DNA from: an uncultured Alphaproteobacteria bacterium
Lineage (GTDB): Bacteria > Pseudomonadota > Alphaproteobacteria > CAAHEQ01 > UBA3637
Reading direction: 5' to 3'
Assembly: GCA_937888725.1 (NCBI GenBank)
Contig: CALARE010000071.1
Location: 1-22,539, forward strand
Length of the DNA stretch: 22,539 nucleotides
A program made the position numbers and the translations under genes. Below the pieces are notes generated by a model. The model worked only from the letters and a program-made list of their open reading frames with translations. It ran no database searches and was not told the DNA's origin. Within the stretch, counting starts at the first letter, position 1. Each line of letters opens with the position of its first letter. Shown here one piece after another: positions 21,182 through 22,539 of the stretch.

Positions 21182-21305
21182 GCTGTTGGTTTTACTTGCT
21201 GAGTAATCTTATGTAAACTTGTTAGATTATAATGAGTTACGATATTTAACTTGACAATTTTGAAAAATAATTATAAACTAACGAATGTATTTAATCTAAA
21301 CCACC
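21159..21305. repeat. 9-bp inverted repeat flanking the divergent promoter region
   Basis: GGTGGTTTA (21159-21167) and TAAACCACC (21297-21305), enclosing 129 bp that includes the candidate promoters of both directions. Short for recombination sites, but the flanks show further partial similarity (ATAAATCAT against TTAAATACAT). Confidence 0.45.
21210..21293. repeat. Imperfect 23-bp inverted repeat in divergent control region
   Basis: 21210-21232 and 21271-21293 match in opposite orientation at 17 of 23 positions, sharing TTATAA and CTAAC blocks. They flank a 38-bp core containing TTGACA (21251-21256). Candidate binding or crossover sites for the adjacent recombinase, or operators. Confidence 0.45.
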
Positions 21306-21326
21306 GTCTATTTTATATACTTTCAA

Positions 21327-21352
21327 CCTTGATAAATACACTAATATCAAGG
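21327..21352 (+). repeat. Inverted repeat overlapping the recombinase Shine-Dalgarno
   Basis: CCTTGATA (21327-21334), ten bases, TATCAAGG (21345-21352), exact over 8 bp. The right arm includes part of the AAGGAG (21349-21354) of the recombinase gene. A possible -10, TATACT at 21316-21321, would start the message right at the repeat. Confidence 0.55.
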
Positions 21353-21362
21353 AGTTTTTATT

Positions 21363-21956
21363 ATGAAAGTAATTGGATATATCAGGGTGAGTACAGAACA
21401 ACAAAATTGTGCCAACCAAAAGTTTGAGATAATAAACTATTGTCAAAAACAAAACTGGAAAGTTGATGAGTTTGTGGAAGAAACTATCTCTTCAAGAAAA
21501 GAATTAAAGAAAAGAAAGTTAAACAGGTTATTGGATAAGTTGGATGCTGATACAATCCTTATAGTTACAGAGATTAGTAGGATTGGAAGAAATCTAATGG
21601 AAGTGATGGGCATTTTGCAACTTTGTTTAGAAAAAGGATGCAAGGTCATTACAATCAAAGAGAACTTCCATCTGGGCAGTGATATTCAAAGCAAGTTTAT
21701 TGCTTGCATCTTCTCACTTGTTGCAGAGATGGAAAGACAACTCATTTCTCAAAGAACAAAGGAATCATTAAAAAGAATTAAGAACGAGGGCAAACATCTT
21801 GGCAGACCTCATGGATTTAGTTATAGAAAACTACAAAAGAAACACACTAAAATTAAAGAATTATTAAATAAAAAAGTCCCAAAAACACAGATTGCAAAAC
21901 GAATGGGATGTACTTGGACAACACTTCATAGATATATTAATGAGAACATAGAATAA
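21363..21956 (+). CDS. Serine recombinase, resolvase/invertase family (Mpi-like)
   Basis: 197 residues, the size of the small serine recombinases. The N-terminal catalytic domain (about 1-125) has the nucleophile Ser10 in IGYIRVSTEQQ, the conserved ISRIGRN Arg cluster near residues 70-77, and AEMERQLISQRTKESL leading into the long E helix. A basic GKHLGRPHGF linker and a short C-terminal helix-turn-helix (KTQIAKRMGCTWTTLHRYI) follow. The VDEFVEETISSRK stretch and overall pattern resemble the Mpi-type master DNA invertases known from Bacteroides. It may invert or resolve short DNA segments, or help mobilise the island; which one cannot be told from sequence. It is divergent from the four envelope genes. 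Confidence 0.9.
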   Translation: MKVIGYIRVSTEQQNCANQKFEIINYCQKQNWKVDEFVEETISSRKELKKRKLNRLLDKLDADTILIVTEISRIGRNLMEVMGILQLCLEKGCKVITIKENFHLGSDIQSKFIACIFSLVAEMERQLISQRTKESLKRIKNEGKHLGRPHGFSYRKLQKKHTKIKELLNKKVPKTQIAKRMGCTWTTLHRYINENIE

Positions 21957-22413
21957 TTATCTGAGTAATAATTTTTCTAGTTAATCCTTCATCCAATATC
22001 TTGAAAGGTTAACAATTATTTTTCTTTCTTCATTTCTCTTGATAGGCAATATATACACTATCATAAGGATAATTGATATGATAAATAAGTAGAAAAAAGC
22101 TAAAAAACCCGATATCCAAAAGTCTTCTAAAAATGCAAATTGTCCGATTGCCCAGTGTCAAAATTGTTTGAACATTCGACATTGCATAGTTAATTCTTTT
22201 ATACTTATATAGCAACTTAAATACAACCACAGAGTTATAGTTGTCTTGTTACATTTTCGCTCTAAAATTGAATAAAAAACATTAATTTCAATAAAGAAGG
22301 AAGGTATATTATAGACGTAATATAAAAAAGAGGTGCATCATTTAATAAGAAATAGAAACAAATTCTTTTAACTAGGTCAAAGATACGCATGAACAATAAA
22401 GTTCATCAAAATC
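21957..22413. other. Gene-poor stretch between recombinase and rRNA operon
   Basis: No intact gene. It holds the remnant at 21981-22157, the 9-bp CTGAGTAAT (21961-21969) that also occurs upstream of the recombinase (21199-21207), and a hairpin ATGAAC-AATAAA-GTTCAT at 22389-22406. The rest is AT-rich and unremarkable. Confidence 0.55.
21981..22157 (-). pseudogene. Remnant of a small membrane-protein gene, probably frameshifted
   Basis: 58 codons without a start, ending in TAA at 21981. The translation looks genuine: a hydrophobic helix (WISGFLAFFYLFIISIILM) followed by a charged tail (LPIKRNEERKIIVNLSRYW). It opens right after a TGA. Another frame immediately upstream (to GTG 22230) could supply the amino terminus (FKLLYKYKRINYAMSNVQT), so a single frameshift near 22158 would explain both. 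Family unknown. Confidence 0.42.
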
Positions 22414-22442
22414 AAAAAAAAAGAGCCCCTCGGATGAGGGGC
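22414..22442 (-). terminator. rRNA operon terminator
   Basis: GCCCCTC (22425-22431) and GAGGGGC (22436-22442) form a 7-bp stem around GGAT. On the minus strand a U-run follows (A-tract 22414-22422). It lies about 55 nt past the 5S 3' end. Confidence 0.93.
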
Positions 22443-22467
22443 AAGGAGGGTAAAGGAGGTAAGGAGG
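22443..22467 (-). repeat. Three CCUCCUU (anti-SD-like) motifs in rRNA trailer
   Basis: AAGGAGG occurs at 22443-22449, 22453-22459 and 22461-22467 on the plus strand, i.e. CCUCCUU three times in the minus-strand rRNA trailer. Each equals the Shine-Dalgarno-complementary core at the 3' end of 16S rRNA. Confidence 0.75.
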
Positions 22468-22495
22468 AGAGGAAGTGTGGAATGAGTGTATAAAA

Positions 22496-22539
22496 GGTTC
22501 GGCAGTGACCTACTCTTCCGCAGCTTAAGCTGAAGTACC
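22496..22539 (-). rRNA. 5S rRNA, 3' part (gene runs off the window)
   Basis: Read on the minus strand, the last 44 bases give the 3' half-arm of 5S rRNA: AGCTTAAGCTGCGGAAGAGTAGGTCACTGCCGAACC in essence, including the conserved GAGAGTAGGTC-type segment (here GAAGAGTAGGTCA) and the CUGCC closing-stem strand. The 5' part and the rest of the rRNA operon lie beyond the right edge. Confidence 0.88.

Noticed and set aside
21363..21956. Recombinase as part of an IS607- or Tn3-type transposon
   Set aside because: No TnpB or Tn3 transposase gene and no terminal inverted repeats were found around it.
22030..22230. Intact 66-residue minus-strand gene
   Set aside because: Starts at GTG without a ribosome site, and the protein-like membrane helix is in a different frame downstream, so a broken gene is more likely.
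1..22539. CRISPR array, transposase or restriction-modification genes
   Set aside because: I looked for regularly spaced repeats and typical motifs and saw none; short AT-rich repeats do not show regular spacing.

Overview
The window is very AT-rich and looks like chromosome from a low-GC, probably host-associated alphaproteobacterium. The best taxonomic clues are a LexA of the alphaproteobacterial type with a GAAC-N7-GAAT element in its own promoter, PtsP (enzyme I-Ntr), SlyX, and an EttA of the proteobacterial kind. The species cannot be named from sequence alone. Most promoters are close to TTGACA-17-TATAAT, and most stand-alone genes end in clear hairpin/T-tract terminators.

From 1 to about 17 kb the window is mainly housekeeping. 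rpmI-rplT (minus strand) are divergent from slyX and an anchored glycosyltransferase-like gene (plus). Next come a small lipoprotein gene with a perfect consensus promoter, an ankyrin-repeat gene (minus) and lexA (plus). An AT-rich gap follows, ending in what looks like an undescribed structured small RNA (about 4181-4334) with a perfect sigma-70-type promoter, three stem-loops plus a terminator hairpin, and a C9U8 loop. Then come an unknown two-TM protein (minus), ettA (minus), an unknown 767-residue protein with degenerate leucine-rich-like repeats, infA, an unknown polytopic membrane protein, uvrB and an alpha/beta hydrolase. The next block runs ptsP, a GlmU uridylyltransferase domain without its acetyltransferase half, a tiny secreted four-cysteine protein and glk.

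From 18.1 kb to the right end the character changes. tRNA-Asp is followed by a terminator, and 177 bp downstream a 16-bp copy of the tRNA 3' end recurs, followed by a second terminator: the footprint of an integration event. Beyond it lie a gene remnant, four unknown minus-strand genes that all encode membrane or lipoprotein products, and a divergent serine recombinase resembling the Mpi group of DNA invertases. The 240-bp gap between them is full of inverted repeats. A second, apparently frameshifted gene remnant follows. The window ends in the 3' part of a 5S rRNA (minus), whose trailer contains three CCUCCUU anti-Shine-Dalgarno-like motifs before the rRNA terminator. I read 18.25-22.4 kb as a small accessory island between tRNA-Asp and an rRNA operon.

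The strongest leads are the small RNA at 4181-4334, the invertase with its repeat-rich divergent control region, the anti-SD-like repeats in the rRNA trailer, and the secreted four-cysteine protein. All functions proposed for them are inference.
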